From Sacculina carcini (taxonomy: Eukaryota > Arthropoda > Thecostraca > Sacculinidae): 64,000 nt of DNA. The notes beneath the pieces are model-generated. The model saw nothing but the letters and a program-made list of their open reading frames with translations, made no database searches and was not told the DNA's origin. The position numbers were made by a program, and so were the translations under genes. Positions 11,369-22,612 of the stretch are shown here, one piece after another. Each line of letters starts with the position of its first letter. The first letter of the stretch is position 1. The stretch spans positions 1,442,762 to 1,506,761 of the forward strand of contig OU696587.1 of assembly GCA_916048095.2 (NCBI GenBank). Reading direction: 5' to 3'.

Positions 11369-13894
11369 ACAGTGTCAACGCCGGCAAAGGGCACCAGACT
11401 TCAACCACCACTTGATGGGTTAATGAGGTAACACAGTTACGCGGAGTGACAAAAAATGACTAGGGATGCATACATATTATTGTGTCTGCAATACAATATG
11501 TTTATTGGTATACCCCAGATAACATATGTAACGTGATTTACCTTACATTTTCTCATCAAGGGGTTGTTTTTTATTATGCCTTTAATCTTGAGATGAATAT
11601 TCAGACGTAACCAGAGTCTCATATGATCACGGTGTTACATCGAGAGCAGTACACCGTATTACATCGAGATTCATTGCAGACACGGCTACACCAAGAGTCC
11701 AAGAAAAAATTAATGGTCTTCAGCGCATTCAACTGCTCTAAATACAGCACAAATACATAATGAAAAAAATACCAAGCATATAAAGAACCCGTTTCAGTGA
11801 TAAAATACGTCTAATTTGAGTTCATCCGAGATTTCCCATTCTAAAAAACAATTGGGAACAAGGTTTAGACAACCGTTTTGTAAAAACTGCGCAAAAAGTT
11901 GATGACATTATTACAAATTATATGGATAGTATACAACAAACATCGATCCGAACAAAACATTCAAAAACTCGAAAATAAACAGAGAAAAATTAGAAACATT
12001 GGCTTGAAATGTTTGTACTAACCATAAACAACGTATTGGCGAGAAGCGTGGAGGAAGCAGATCGGCGATCGATTCGTCAGCAACTGAGTTCGTGCGGCAC
12101 AAATGAATCAATAGACACTGAGACACACACACACCGACACACAAGCACTGGCATTCGACAAATGCGCGCCGCTGGTGACTGTGCGGCCAATCGACACTAC
12201 CAAACGACCTGAAACTTTGCGGTGACCTTGCTGTGAATCCCGAGTGAGTCGCGCGTGCGCACGCACAACCCTGTTCGTTGGCTGTTCGGTGGGAAAGACG
12301 GATGTAGTTTTTCAGTGTTGGTATTTGGCAGTGTGAGCGAGTCAGCTGTTTGCACAATCACAAGCCAGTGACCATCGTAGCATTGGTGTGTGCCTCACTG
12401 AAGAGGTCAATGACCGAGCTGATTTGGAATAATGACTCTCACCAGAGATATTCAGTTCAGCGTTTTGGCACAAGCTGCAGGACACACCTGGGTTGCCAAT
12501 AATATGCATAGAGGAAAAAACAAGCCGAATTATAATTATTATTATTCATTACAGGCATATACAGAGCACTATTATCACCTTGCGATCCTGATCACGGATA
12601 TTTAGAATGTAGTTACCCATGTTTCGCTGAACTCCTCAACCCTTTTTACTTATCCCCCCACCGGAAAAACCCAGGCGCCGCCACCGTAATCAAAACGATA
12701 ATGAATTTAATACCTCGACATTGTTTTGCAAGCCATTTCTAGCTATAAAACAGTATAACATCAATAAAATTACAAATACAAAAAAAACTACAATTACGAA
12801 AATGAAAACTTACATTTCCCCAGGTAAATCAAACATTTCATGCGTCGCTATTTGAAATGCATTGAAATGCAGAATCTTGGATAAGCTTCTCCCCTAGAGA
12901 ATAAAGCCAAGTAGATGCTTTAATGAGCCACACTCGTAAGACAAAAAAGCCTAAATTAAGCATTTTTAATATCAACATCAATATATATTAGATATAACTG
13001 TAAAAAGCAGCCGAAATTTTGTAACTTCAGAATAATTTTTTCCTTGAAATCTCAGGAAATTATTGAAAGAAGACTCCCTTGTTTAATGTCTGAAAATAAA
13101 TAGTACCGTTCATTTTGCAAACACTCCATCAAGGAGCGATAATCCACCTGAGGTTGGCTCCTGTTGCAGTCGTTCATTGGTTGAATTAAAAAATATATAT
13201 TGCAAACATTCTTTTTTCGCAATTTATTAGATAATGACATTGACGCTTGTCATAGTTTCATCCGACATTGCTTATTCACTTGTGATTCCATTCATCCTTG
13301 GGTTATTGACCTAAGCTTGATGTACAATTGTAAATAGAATTCAACATCAGAACAGCAACATCAAAATGTATTTGATATAGCGCATTCATTTGCTATATCG
13401 GACTATGTATTAATCCATCTTTGTTTCATATATTATTACTATTACAATATTTCGACATGTTCTTGTTGCGCGTCTAAAATGCGATGTGATGTAAACTGCT
13501 TCATAAAAATCACAACGTTTAGAAGGAATATAAGTACCTATTTCTAGGTATCTCTCTCGATTCATATTTGAGCGTCTCCTAACAAGTCCTGCAGACTGTT
13601 CGAAAATGCCGATACATACTCCGAAATTTATATATGATAAGACAATACATCGATGGACATTCTTAATTGATTTTAATTAATACACTTTGTAGAATAGCGG
13701 TAGGTTCAGCACGTAGTCCGAACGGTGATCGCTATATGGCGTCAGGTGATAAGCGCCAGGGTCAAGGTGAGCGACCCTGACCAGTTGCTGTACAGTCATT
13801 GCACAGTGCGTTTCACTAGTAGTTGTGTGCGGCATTTTATTGTGAGTATTATGTGTACGAAATTATATTATATTATATTGTATTATATATTATT
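11369..13894. other. Intergenic with scattered repeat fragments
   Basis: No gene is supported. The segment contains a MITE end fragment (12618-12685), a short dispersed repeat (13130-13195) and, near 13333-13420, degenerate CAACATCA units followed by GTATTTGATATAGCGC, which resembles the 3' tail seen at 33692 and 63620. A 148-codon minus-strand frame at 11911-12357 shows no domain or coding pattern. Confidence 0.5.
13130..13195 (+). repeat. Short dispersed repeat, copy 1
   Basis: The motif begins GGAGCGATAATCCACCTGAG, continues with a GCTCC complement and TGTTGCAGTCGTTC, and ends in an A-rich run. Related copies lie at 27521-27600 and 50290-50430. GGAGC and GGCTCC can pair as a small hairpin. 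Its class is unknown. Confidence 0.6.
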
Positions 13895-14920
13895 ATTATT
13901 ATTATTATTAATCATAGGCAAATCCAGTAGCATGGGAAGAGTGCAAGCACTATCACCACCCTAAGGTGGTCCCATGTACCGGAAGCGCCCAAAAGATTCA
14001 ACGAGAAAGAGAGTTCGAAAATAAAAAAGTATAGAAAGAGAGTTGGAAAGAAAATATTAAATATATATCAATAAATAATAGACCATTATCCGATAACACT
14101 CCATAATGTCACCCCGCTCACGTTCCTCGATAAATAATAACAACCAACAATAAATATGTGATTCAGTAAATAACAACCATCAACACATATGAATAAATAT
14201 AAATAAAAAAGTAATAAATAACAATCAAGAACAATAAATATGATTCAAAAAGAAAAATCCAGCAATAAATAAAATTATGATTCAATAAGTAATAACAAAG
14301 CAAATAAATATGATTCAATAGAAAACAACACCAATAAATATGACTCAATAAACAACAACAACCATAAATATGATTCAATAAACAGCAACAGCCAACACTG
14401 AGTAAAAGTATAATATAATAAATAACAACAAACAATAATAAACAGTAATAAATAGAGAGTAAAATAAGAATAAATAGAAATAAATATAAAATAAATAACA
14501 ATAAATATGAATATAAAAAAATTTATATGACTCAACAGTCAATTCCGCTCTTTCAGTAGCATTTCATTTACTTTGGCCATGAATTTCTTCAAATTGTTCT
14601 GCTAGAAAGCCTCCTCCTTCAACGTGTTCCAAGTAGCCACAGTGGCCGGAAGAAACTAACGTTGGAATTGCTTTGTACGACAACGAATTGGAGCCATGCA
14701 CTGGGAATAATGTTTGGATGTAAACCGTGTGCTTCGTGCTGCCACGAAATCATCAGGAATTGACTTGCTCATCGGATGATGGTCGCTGTGCTTGATCTTG
14801 TACCGCATGCACACGCTGCTGACCTTTCGACGATGGCAAAGATCACCAAGAACCAAGTCACCACAGAGGAACTTGCAAGTTCTAACAACTCTGTTGATGA
14901 GATTGAGGTGACAATAATAC
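13895..14920 (-). mobile_element. LINE 3'-end copy 3 with ORF2 C-terminus
   Basis: This is the longest of the five copies. Reading the minus strand, the ORF2 tail is recognisable at about 14535-14920. It includes VLGDLCHRRKVSSVCMRYKI and RSTRFTSKHYSQ, followed by ATVATNTLKEEAF-like sequence after an in-frame stop near 14656, so the frame is broken. This layout (conserved CHRRKV, RSTR and a W/N-A-L-containing end) is typical of L2/CR1-group LINEs. The 3' UTR, terminal hairpin and (TAA)n tail (13890-13912) match the other copies. Confidence 0.82.
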
Positions 14921-15114
14921 GTAAGGATATAAACGTAGTATTGGTTGTGTAATTATATTATAGTATAACTCATGGCATAAATCCAATTTCATGTACTGTT
15001 TGATTGTTGTGTAATTGAATCATTCACCCACTGTTTAATGCCACGATTGAATGAATGAATCATTTATGTTATGGTCGTGCGTCACGACCCGATTTATCAT
15101 GAACTAGCATTAAA

Positions 15115-16385
15115 CCCGCCCGTTGTGCGGAGCAGTTCATAACATGAAATTCATATTCAATTCATAAAAAATATGGAAAATTAAAAATGAAATAGGGTAC
15201 ACTCATACAAATATTAATCAATTGAAAATTCTAAGTTTAATTATTTTTATTTAGACAAAATATTTCCCCCCAGTCCGCCTTAGTCATTTTTACACCCGCC
15301 CGTCGTGCTGAATAATTCAGAACTCGAACACGATCCGTTCTGGATCTTGAAGTCAAATCCATTGGTGTTGTGTATGGATTAATTCTATAGGGGAAATTGA
15401 ACGTTCTACTCTCTATAGTTGCCGACCGCGGAGAATTTATATTTTAAAATATTACCTTTTTCTAAATGAATTTTTTGAAAAAATGAAGTAAAAACACTTT
15501 TTAAGCCCGCCCGTCGTGCGGAACGATTCATGCAATAAAATTCATATTAAATCTATAAAATATAATGAATACAAATTGAAAAGCAAAAAATGTAACCTAT
15601 AAATATCTTAACCAATAGAAAAGTCAAAGTGTGAATATTTTTGTTTTTATTTTGACAAATATTATCCCTCAACCCGCCTGATATATAAATCTGCCCGCCG
15701 TGTGGTATAATTCACACACAGACACACACAGACACACACACACACACATATCCTAATGTTTTCAAAATATATTTATAACTTAACATCACCATCTAGCATT
15801 GCAACCCACCCGTTGTGCAGAACAATTCATCAAGTAAAATTAATATTGATTTAATAAAAAACGATTAGAAATTTTAAAAGAAAAAGTGAATCCATAACAA
15901 GTCTTAACCAATAGAAAAGTCTAAATATGAATGTTCTTATTTTAGATGTGGCAAACTATTTTCCCTCGAACAGCCTCATATTTACACCCGCCCGTCGTGC
16001 GGAATTATTAATAAAATATAATGAATAAAAAAGCAAAGAGCTTATCCAATTGAAAATAGAAATTTGTAAATTCTTGTTTTAATTATTGACGAAGTTTTCT
16101 CCCTCAACACTGCTCAAATTCACACCCGTCCTTCGTGTGTAATAATTCAGAAGTGCAACACTATCAAAACAATGCAACTTTCTGTCATCTCTATAATTCC
16201 AGATTAATGCTTCCGCTAAAACAGCATATGCATATAGTTGGCATTGCATGATATTTCAACCCTTATCCTTATGCAACTTGAGCGTTTGCAACTTGAAATT
16301 AGACCAATTAAATTACACAGTGAAATTCAGTAGTTTACTCTGTTCCCAGTAGCATTTTACCCGCCCGTCGTGCGGAACAATTCAT
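15115..16385. repeat. Complex interspersed tandem repeat with GC-rich boxes
   Basis: Eight copies of a GC-rich box close to CCCGCCCGTCGTGCGG occur in otherwise AT-rich DNA, starting near 15115, 15295, 15508, 15691, 15803, 15987, 16125 and 16359. The flanks alternate between two types: boxes followed by GAACAATTCAT with AAATTCATATT, and boxes followed by AATAATTCAGAA. Before several of the boxes there is a T-rich run ending in CCCTCAA. Spacing varies from about 112 to 234 bases. The pattern looks like an old dimeric tandem array that has lost and gained spacer. A (CA)n patch interrupts it at 15713-15750. No coding sequence. Confidence 0.8.
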
Positions 16386-16539
16386 GTGTAAATATTGAGG
16401 ACAATAAAGCCTTTCTATTCAGTATAGTGTAGCATTAATTAAACTGCACTCAATAAAACCACACCATCCATGCTTGGAGCTAATATGATGCATTCTTAAT
16501 TGTGATTGGGCTTCAGTGAAATTTAATCGGTGTAAATTC

Positions 16540-17113
16540 CTGTGTAATCGCAAGTGCGCATAATAGCTGTCAAATTGGTAATATGTCCTTTTGAATTTAC
16601 ACCGCCGTAACTTCCTTCAGATACACTTTGGAAAATTATAAATTATACCGCATTGTAGGAAGGAAAATTTCCAGCACGATGGTATAATTTGTATTTCTAT
16701 GTGTAAGAAATAGTTACTGTGAAATAGTAGAGAAATGAATGAATTTTAGTCGCCCGGTGTTCAAGTGTAATTTTGTATGTATTTGAGAATTTTGCCAATT
16801 TTACAAGTTTTTTGTATCATTTGTGGGTATAAAATATAATTTTTCACAAAATTCAAAAATTAACATTAACTATTATCAAATTATCATTAACACAAAATTC
16901 AAAAATTAACATTAACTATTATCAAATTATCATTAACACAAAATTCTCTACACAGTAGTATATTCATGTGTAATCGCAAGTACGCATAATAGCTGTCAAA
17001 TCGGCAATATGTGCTTTTGACTTTAAACCGCCGTAACTTCCTTCAGATACACTTTGAAAAATTACAAATTATATCATATTGTAGAAACCAAGATTCCTAG
17101 CACGATGGTATAA
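16540..17113 (+). repeat. Direct repeat pair (about 147 bp) and 45-bp tandem duplication
   Basis: The segment 16540-16686 is repeated at 16969-17113 with modest divergence; both start GTGTAATCGCAAGT and end CACGATGGTATAAT. Between them a roughly 45-bp unit beginning ACAAAATTCAAAAATT is present twice in tandem (about 16848-16938). The arrangement could be long terminal repeats of an unknown small element, or a segmental duplication. No coding sequence lies between them. Confidence 0.7.
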
Positions 17114-17159
17114 TGTTTGATGGTATAATGGTACGATGGTATAATGTTTCAATGTTGGA

Positions 17160-18616
17160 ATAGAGGGGAAAGCATTAGACTTGGTTGCATCATATTTAAC
17201 AAACCGAAGTTACTTTGTGCAAATTGGAAATGAAAGCTCAGGCAAACACTTTCTGCAGAGAGGCGTTCCTCAGGGAAGTCTTCTTGGACCTTAACTTTTT
17301 TCTATTTATACTGTTGGGCTATCGAATATAATAAATAAACACAGCATAAAATTCAAATTATTTGCCGATGACACACAAATTTACATGTCGTTTTCCAATA
17401 TTGAGTCAACGCAATGCTTATTGGGTCAAGTTATAGATGACATAAAGCAGTGGATGTCGTATAAGAGACTGAAACTTAATGAAGAAAAAACTGAGTGTTT
17501 GATCATAGCAAAGAGGTGTACTCGGAGAACTCTTCAAATTCCAAAGTTAAACTTGAATCAGATTGATTTAGATGTAGTGGATAATGCGAGAAATCTGGGT
17601 GTCATTATTGACTCATCACTATCACTTGAAAACCAAGTAGCAAATGTGGTCAGAAAAGAGAATTTTCATCTGAAAAATATTGGTTTTCTGAAAAAATACC
17701 TTGATGAAAAATCTGTGAGATTATTGGTGCAAAATCAAGTGATATCAAGATTAGATTACTGCAATGCTTTGTATTACGGACTGCACAATTAACTATTGAG
17801 AAAGTTGCAGATTGTTATGAATAGAGCAGCTAGATTGATTAAGGGAGTATCACCTCGAGAACATGTCACACCAACTCTAATAAAGCTCCATTGGTTGCCA
17901 ATAAAGGCTCGCTTAATATTCAAAATTTGTGCTTTGACCTATCAAGTACTGTGGACTGGAAAGCCGGAATATCTGAGAAGTTGCATCTAATAATATTATC
18001 CAGATACTGAAGTGCGTTTAAGATCTACATCGAACACGAATAATCTAGCCCATCATAGAAGTCAGTCTTTACTCGGTTCAAGAGCATTCAAATATTGTGC
18101 ACCAGTGCTATACAATAAATTGCCAAACTATATCAAGAGCAGCTGGAATATTAAAATATTCAAGAAAAGACTTAAGACATTCATGTTTAATGAGGCATAT
18201 GATCTGGTCAATCAGGTTATGAGAGATGACTTCAAATGTTGATTCTTGGCTTGGTCTGAATATTGAAATGTACGTCTTATTATTGCCGACTGATTGATGG
18301 CTGCAGCTGGTCTTCATAATATGTTCATCATCACATGTGTTGATTGTTTCAAGCCTGTCTGTTTAACCTGTCATTATTGCTCTGTTTGGGATCTACTTTA
18401 TAAATTGATTGTGTTTATTGTTGTTGCGTATGTGTGTTGTATATTTTGTGTAAATGTATGTGTGTATGCGTGTGATAATTTTACTTGTATGCTCGTACTT
18501 ATGTGCAACCTTGTGTATATGTGTGTATGTATGTACATGCATGGTACATGCATGTACATACATACACACAAAAACATACATTACAAAAATATTCATAAAG
18601 AATAAAGAATAAAGAA
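17160..18616 (+). mobile_element. 5'-truncated LINE with RT C-terminal half
   Basis: The reverse-transcriptase signature RGVPQGSLLGP is readable at about 17262-17295, then FADDTQIYM at 17360-17390, in which the ADD catalytic pair is retained. The frame continues to RLDYCNALYYGLHN (about 17750-17791), where a stop intervenes. It resumes at 17796 with the conserved LHWLPIKARLIFKI block and ends with a C-terminal frame at 18012-18242. Further stops lie at 17296 and 17988. The element finishes with a 3' UTR and an (AAAGAAT)3 tail at 18597-18616. It belongs to the CR1/L2-like group by these motifs and is a pseudogene. A palindrome around GCATGGTACATGC (18538-18550) lies in the 3' UTR. Confidence 0.85.
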
Positions 18617-18661
18617 TATGTTATATGATGTTATATGTTATATGATGTTATATGTTATATG
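18617..18661. repeat. 17-bp satellite, left part
   Basis: Units of TTATATGATGTTATATG (17 bp) begin here, are interrupted by a hAT insertion, and resume at 21193. See the right part for the main array. Confidence 0.9.
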
Positions 18662-19326
18662 CAGGGCCGGATTAAGACTTCGCGGGGCCCTAGGCATTTC
18701 AGATCCGCGGGGCCCCATGATCTTAATCATGGCCCAGAAAAGAAATTATTTTAATGAAGTGTTCCACTGGCTTATGAATGGGATCGACGAAGCGAACAAT
18801 GAATGTCAATTGATCTGTGTATGCAATCTGGTGATCTGGTGTCGAATCCACATTTATTGCAAAATACTTACATACATACATATTACATACATACATATTA
18901 CATACATACATTACATAGATACATACATACATACATACATATTTCACGGTTTAAATTATGCTATTGAGGACCTTTGCTGTCATGAACCCTACAAATTCAT
19001 TACAAGTAGTAGAAGACATGTAAGAAACAGTGCCTCTTCCAGCATTTCCAAAGCGTGACACATGGTTTGCCAAAAATGTACCGAATTGTGTTAAAGGTTC
19101 AATGATCCCTAAGAAGTTGCCATTGTTCTCCGAACCAAAAATATCATTTTCTCCACAAAAAGCAGCTCCTCTTACAGATATGAACTTTGGAAAATCCTTT
19201 TTTCTGTGCAGTTATACCTCTTACAGATATGAACAGTTATATCTCTTACAGATATGAACTTTATCCCAGCAACAACTCTTTCTAGAACTCTTCTCCAGTA
19301 TGTCCGCTGTTTTTCAGTCTGATTTT

Positions 19327-19785
19327 CTAAATGATTTTCACACTGGCCAAAATTGCACTCCTGTGAGAGGCACTGTTTGCATGGTGCTCAAATCGTTTCG
19401 AGTTTTTCCAGTCATTGAAACCCTGGGTAAAAGCATTTCCTTTCGGAGAAAGCAGCTTGCATGCTAAACAATAGACCTTTCCTGAGGTTTCAGAATAAAC
19501 CATACATGATATCTTAACTGTTTCGGAATTCGCCAGCTTCCTATAGAACATAGATGCTGTCAAGTAGCGACGACTTCCATCATCATAAATCCTCGCTGAC
19601 TTCACAAAGTCAATGTTAAGAGGCTGACTTAAATTTTCTGCTACAAGGTCATCTCGTAGAGAATCGGGGATTATATTTGCCCATGAGACTGGATTTTCCA
19701 GGACAAATCCTGGCAATGAAATGTCTGTCATATTGGTAGGAGAAGTAAGCTCTGAAATTATGCAAGAGCTTTCAGGAGCTCCCAA
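19327..19785 (-). pseudogene. hAT transposase N-terminal fragment (TTF-type zinc finger)
   Basis: This is a 152-codon frame. Residues about 100-145 contain VYCLACKLLSP, then GFNDWKNSKRFEHHANSASH, the CxxC...H pattern of the TTF-type zinc finger found in ZMYM/hAT-related transposases. In complete proteins this DNA-binding finger is followed by a DUF4371/RNase H-like catalytic core and a C-terminal dimerisation domain; both are missing here. The frame ends shortly after the finger, so this is a truncated transposase rather than a host gene. Confidence 0.8.
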
Positions 19786-20056
19786 CCCATTTGGGGATTC
19801 GACTGTGCTTATGGCCTCAGGAACTCTTCGTCAGCATATCTGTGATCTTCCTGCAATTTGATGTGTCTTAAATTTTATTTACTTCTTGAAGTTTCTTTTT
19901 TCGTTTTTGAGATCCACTCGCATAAAACCTCCCAACATCACGATCACGAGATGATATATTGTACAACGCCAACTTCAGCAATCATACCAGTTTCAACATT
20001 CCACTTTCAATTGATTTTAATTTTCTATATAATTGTAGCCTACAGCTCATGGTAAT

Positions 20057-20246
20057 CAGGGGCAGCGTCAGATAAGTGGGTGGGCTTGGAAGGCTGAGAT
20101 TTCCCGCAAAAAACGACAGAGGCCGCCAAAGCCCCCAAATAACTTAATCACGGATACATTTGGCCTGACCACTGTGCTTGCCATTCCCCCTTATCATTTT
20201 TCATAATCCCCCCCCTCCATCCGGAAAATTATTGGCGCTGCCACTG
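20057..20246. mobile_element. 190-bp MITE nested in hAT element
   Basis: The ends are CAGGGGCAGCGTCAG and, inverted, CAGTGGCAGCGCCAAT. The flanks atggtaat and atgataat form an 8-bp duplication with one mismatch. No coding capacity. It inserted into the larger hAT at 18662-21192. Confidence 0.72.
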
Positions 20247-21192
20247 ATGATAATCACTTCACACAACCAAGATGATTTGTCTACCATGTGTGTATAAACC
20301 GCAAACTCAACCGTCTCTCATCACATATTACCCTCATATTTTTGTAACTCACATAAAAGTTGTAAATGAAAGCATACAGAGCCGTAAAGAGATATTTGGG
20401 GGCTCCTCAAAAGGAAAATTGTTGATAAAATTATGAACACCTTGTACAAAAATCTAGTGACGATTTGAGCCACACGTTCACTCTGGGAGCCCTTTCCCCT
20501 TTCTTCTAAAGGTGTCCCTGAACATCGTGGGGCCCACGGCCTAGGGGCTGTCGATACGGCTCTGAAAGCAAAAAAACATGCTATAATTCTCAATTCAATG
20601 TTCAAACCTGTATGCGATGAAACTGCAGAACAATTCGGCAATACACTGTAACTAACTACACTGCCACAACTTTGTCCATTCAAGACCGTGCATGTACATT
20701 TGATGATCGACGAAAGGGGCAGTTTGCGAGTTCAATGTACCCAACATGCATGTCATATGCGTGTACAATGCGCGCACACATACATACATACACACACACA
20801 TATATATACACACACAAGCAAACACAAGCACACACACACACACAGGAACACACGAATATTGCTCTCGCTGTGCGTAAACAATGTGTCTGTATGCCTGTGT
20901 GGATGTAAATGTGCGAGTGAGCTGGATCTCAGTGAGCTGGCTATACACGTGCTATGTTTTCTAAGGTTACCTCCTGACTGATGCAAAAATACAACGTGAA
21001 TTAGCGCGAGAATGTTTCAAAATATTTGGCAATGAGGGCAGACCATGAGAAGTTGAGAAAATAATGACATGGACCCCTCAGATATTCGCAGTCGCAGCCC
21101 CCACTGCCTATAGGGCCCCAAAAGAGCGGGGCCCCCAAAAGCGCGGGGCCCTATGCAACTGCCTACTTTGCCTACACGTTAATCCGGTCCTG

Positions 21193-21625
21193 GTTATATG
21201 ATGTTATATGTTATATGATGTTATATGTTATATGATGTTATATGTTATATGATGTTATATGTTATATGATGTTATATGTTATATGATGTTATATGTTATA
21301 TGATGTTATATGTTATATGATGTTATATGTTATATGATGTTATATGTTATATGATGTTATATGTTATATGATGTTATATGTTATATGATGTTATATGTTA
21401 TATGATGTTATATGTTATATGATGTTATATGTTATATGATGTTATATGTTATATGATGTTATATGTTATATGATGTTATATGTTATATGATGTTATATGT
21501 TATATGATGTTATATGTTATATGATGTTATATGTTATATGATGTTATATGTTATATGATGTTATATGTTATATGATGTTATATGTTATATGATGTTATAT
21601 GTTATATGATGTTATATGTTATATA
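21193..21625. repeat. 17-bp satellite, main array
   Basis: About 25 nearly identical copies of a 17-bp unit (TTATATGATGTTATATG) run without interruption, followed by (TA)n and (TG)n at 21622-21646. The high identity suggests recent expansion. Confidence 0.95.
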
Positions 21626-21858
21626 TATATATGTGTGTGTGTGTACATGTTTATATGTATCTATATGCATATGCGTGTGAGGATATTTGTATATATTGCG
21701 TTTACATTCACTTGCTGTGATCCTCGCTTTGCGGCAAAATAGTCTGTCAGTGTTGTATATTACGCGCTATTGTCTGGTGACCTTTGTTTCAGATGTCCAT
21801 GTGTGTGTGGTGTTATTCCGTGAAATAAAACCCTACTTAGGTTTTGCAGCTTACAACA

Positions 21859-22130
21859 ATGACCAAGCCTGTGATCACGGTACATCGATCACATTTGACG
21901 TGTCGCCCACAAAGAATGTAAAAACCCATACTGGTCTGAACCAGGTGAGTAAGATGCCTCCTAAATTTGTTTGAATCGAATTAAATGTACGTGAAAATCC
22001 AGGATGGATGTCAGATTGTATGGACATTGATGAATATGGTCATATTTGTGCGCAAACCGTGTTTTCACTCAGAACTGTTATGACTGAAATCAACAGGCTG
22101 ACATGGCTGTACGCGGCTAGGGAAAAATAA
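21859..22130 (+). pseudogene. Unknown coding-like segment, copy 1
   Basis: This 272-bp segment is similar to 43576-43857. Reading one frame gives CDHGTSITFDVSPTKNVKTH, then NVRENPGWMSD, DEYGHIC and TVFSLRTVMTEINRLT, ending in a TAA stop (22128-22130). One stop lies near 21972. Differences from the other copy include many third-position and conservative changes, and both copies end at the same TAA. I do not recognise the family. It could be a fragment of a host gene carried by transposons or an undescribed element protein. Confidence 0.55.
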
Positions 22131-22156
22131 TTATTTGACAAAATATAATTTGTCAG

Positions 22157-22504
22157 TTACGAGGAGTGATCAGAGGGTAATGACAGTAGGACTCGTAACT
22201 GAGAGACTATAAGCGCTAGGTGGGAGGGGTGCGCGGGGCAGCAAGTGTTGGCTGTTGCAACATGTTTCAACCTGTCGCCGTTTGCCTGGGTCGCACTTCC
22301 TTGTTGTGCTGTGCTATTACGTCAGTACTAGATTCCGAAGCAACAACTGTCCGTGCGCGAGCCACCGTTGACGAGTATCCAACAGTCACTCTTCGGTTGT
22401 TATCCTTGGAGCTTGACGTCAGTTATGGTAGTGCACATGACATCATGCATCAGCACTTAGGGCTGAGGAAGAAGTGTACCCGATGAATACCTCATTTGCT
22501 AACG
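22157..22504 (+). pseudogene. Mariner-like transposon 5' fragment
   Basis: The left end TTACGAGGAGTGATCAGAGG resembles a mariner inverted repeat. The frame at 22220-22486 includes LELDVSYGSAHDIMHQHLGL, the recognition helix region of the mariner paired-type HTH domain. It is followed by LRKKCTR, a stop, and then LTEEQKC in another frame. The DDD catalytic core is absent. The fragment ends in the 15-bp tandem repeat next to it. Confidence 0.75.
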
Positions 22505-22609
22505 GAAGAGCAAAAATGCGAAGAGCAGAAATGCGAAGAGCAGAAATGCGAAGAGCAGAAATGCGAAGAGCAGAAATGCGAAGAGCAGAAATGCGAAGAG
22601 CAGAAATGC
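22505..22609 (+). repeat. 15-bp tandem repeat, seven units, in mariner frame
   Basis: Seven units of GAAGAGCAGAAATGC (the first has one substitution) run head to tail. In the mariner reading frame each unit encodes EEQKC. The ancestral sequence probably had one LTEEQKC, since this peptide is normal for mariner transposases, so the array looks like slippage of one coding unit. Confidence 0.9.
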
Positions 22610-22612
22610 GAA

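Larger units (their letters stand above)
18662..21192 (-). mobile_element. 2.5-kb hAT element inserted in a satellite
   Basis: The inverted ends read CAGGGCCGGATTAA and CAGGACCGGATTAA. The flanking 8-mers are identical (gttatatg at 18654-18661 and 21193-21200), although the target is itself repetitive. Both ends continue with GC-rich CGGGGCCC runs. The element carries one recognisable transposase fragment (19327-19785, minus), a nested MITE (20057-20246) and (CATA)n and (CA)n tracts. The CAGGGCCGG end is typical of hAT elements with a TTF-type zinc finger. Confidence 0.87.

Noticed and set aside
11911-12357. 148-codon minus-strand ORF
   Set aside because: No domain, no signal and an unusual composition; likely chance.
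14163-14535. Long hydrophobic minus-strand ORFs
   Set aside because: They translate the AT-rich 3' UTR of a LINE. The same applies to 57971-58250.
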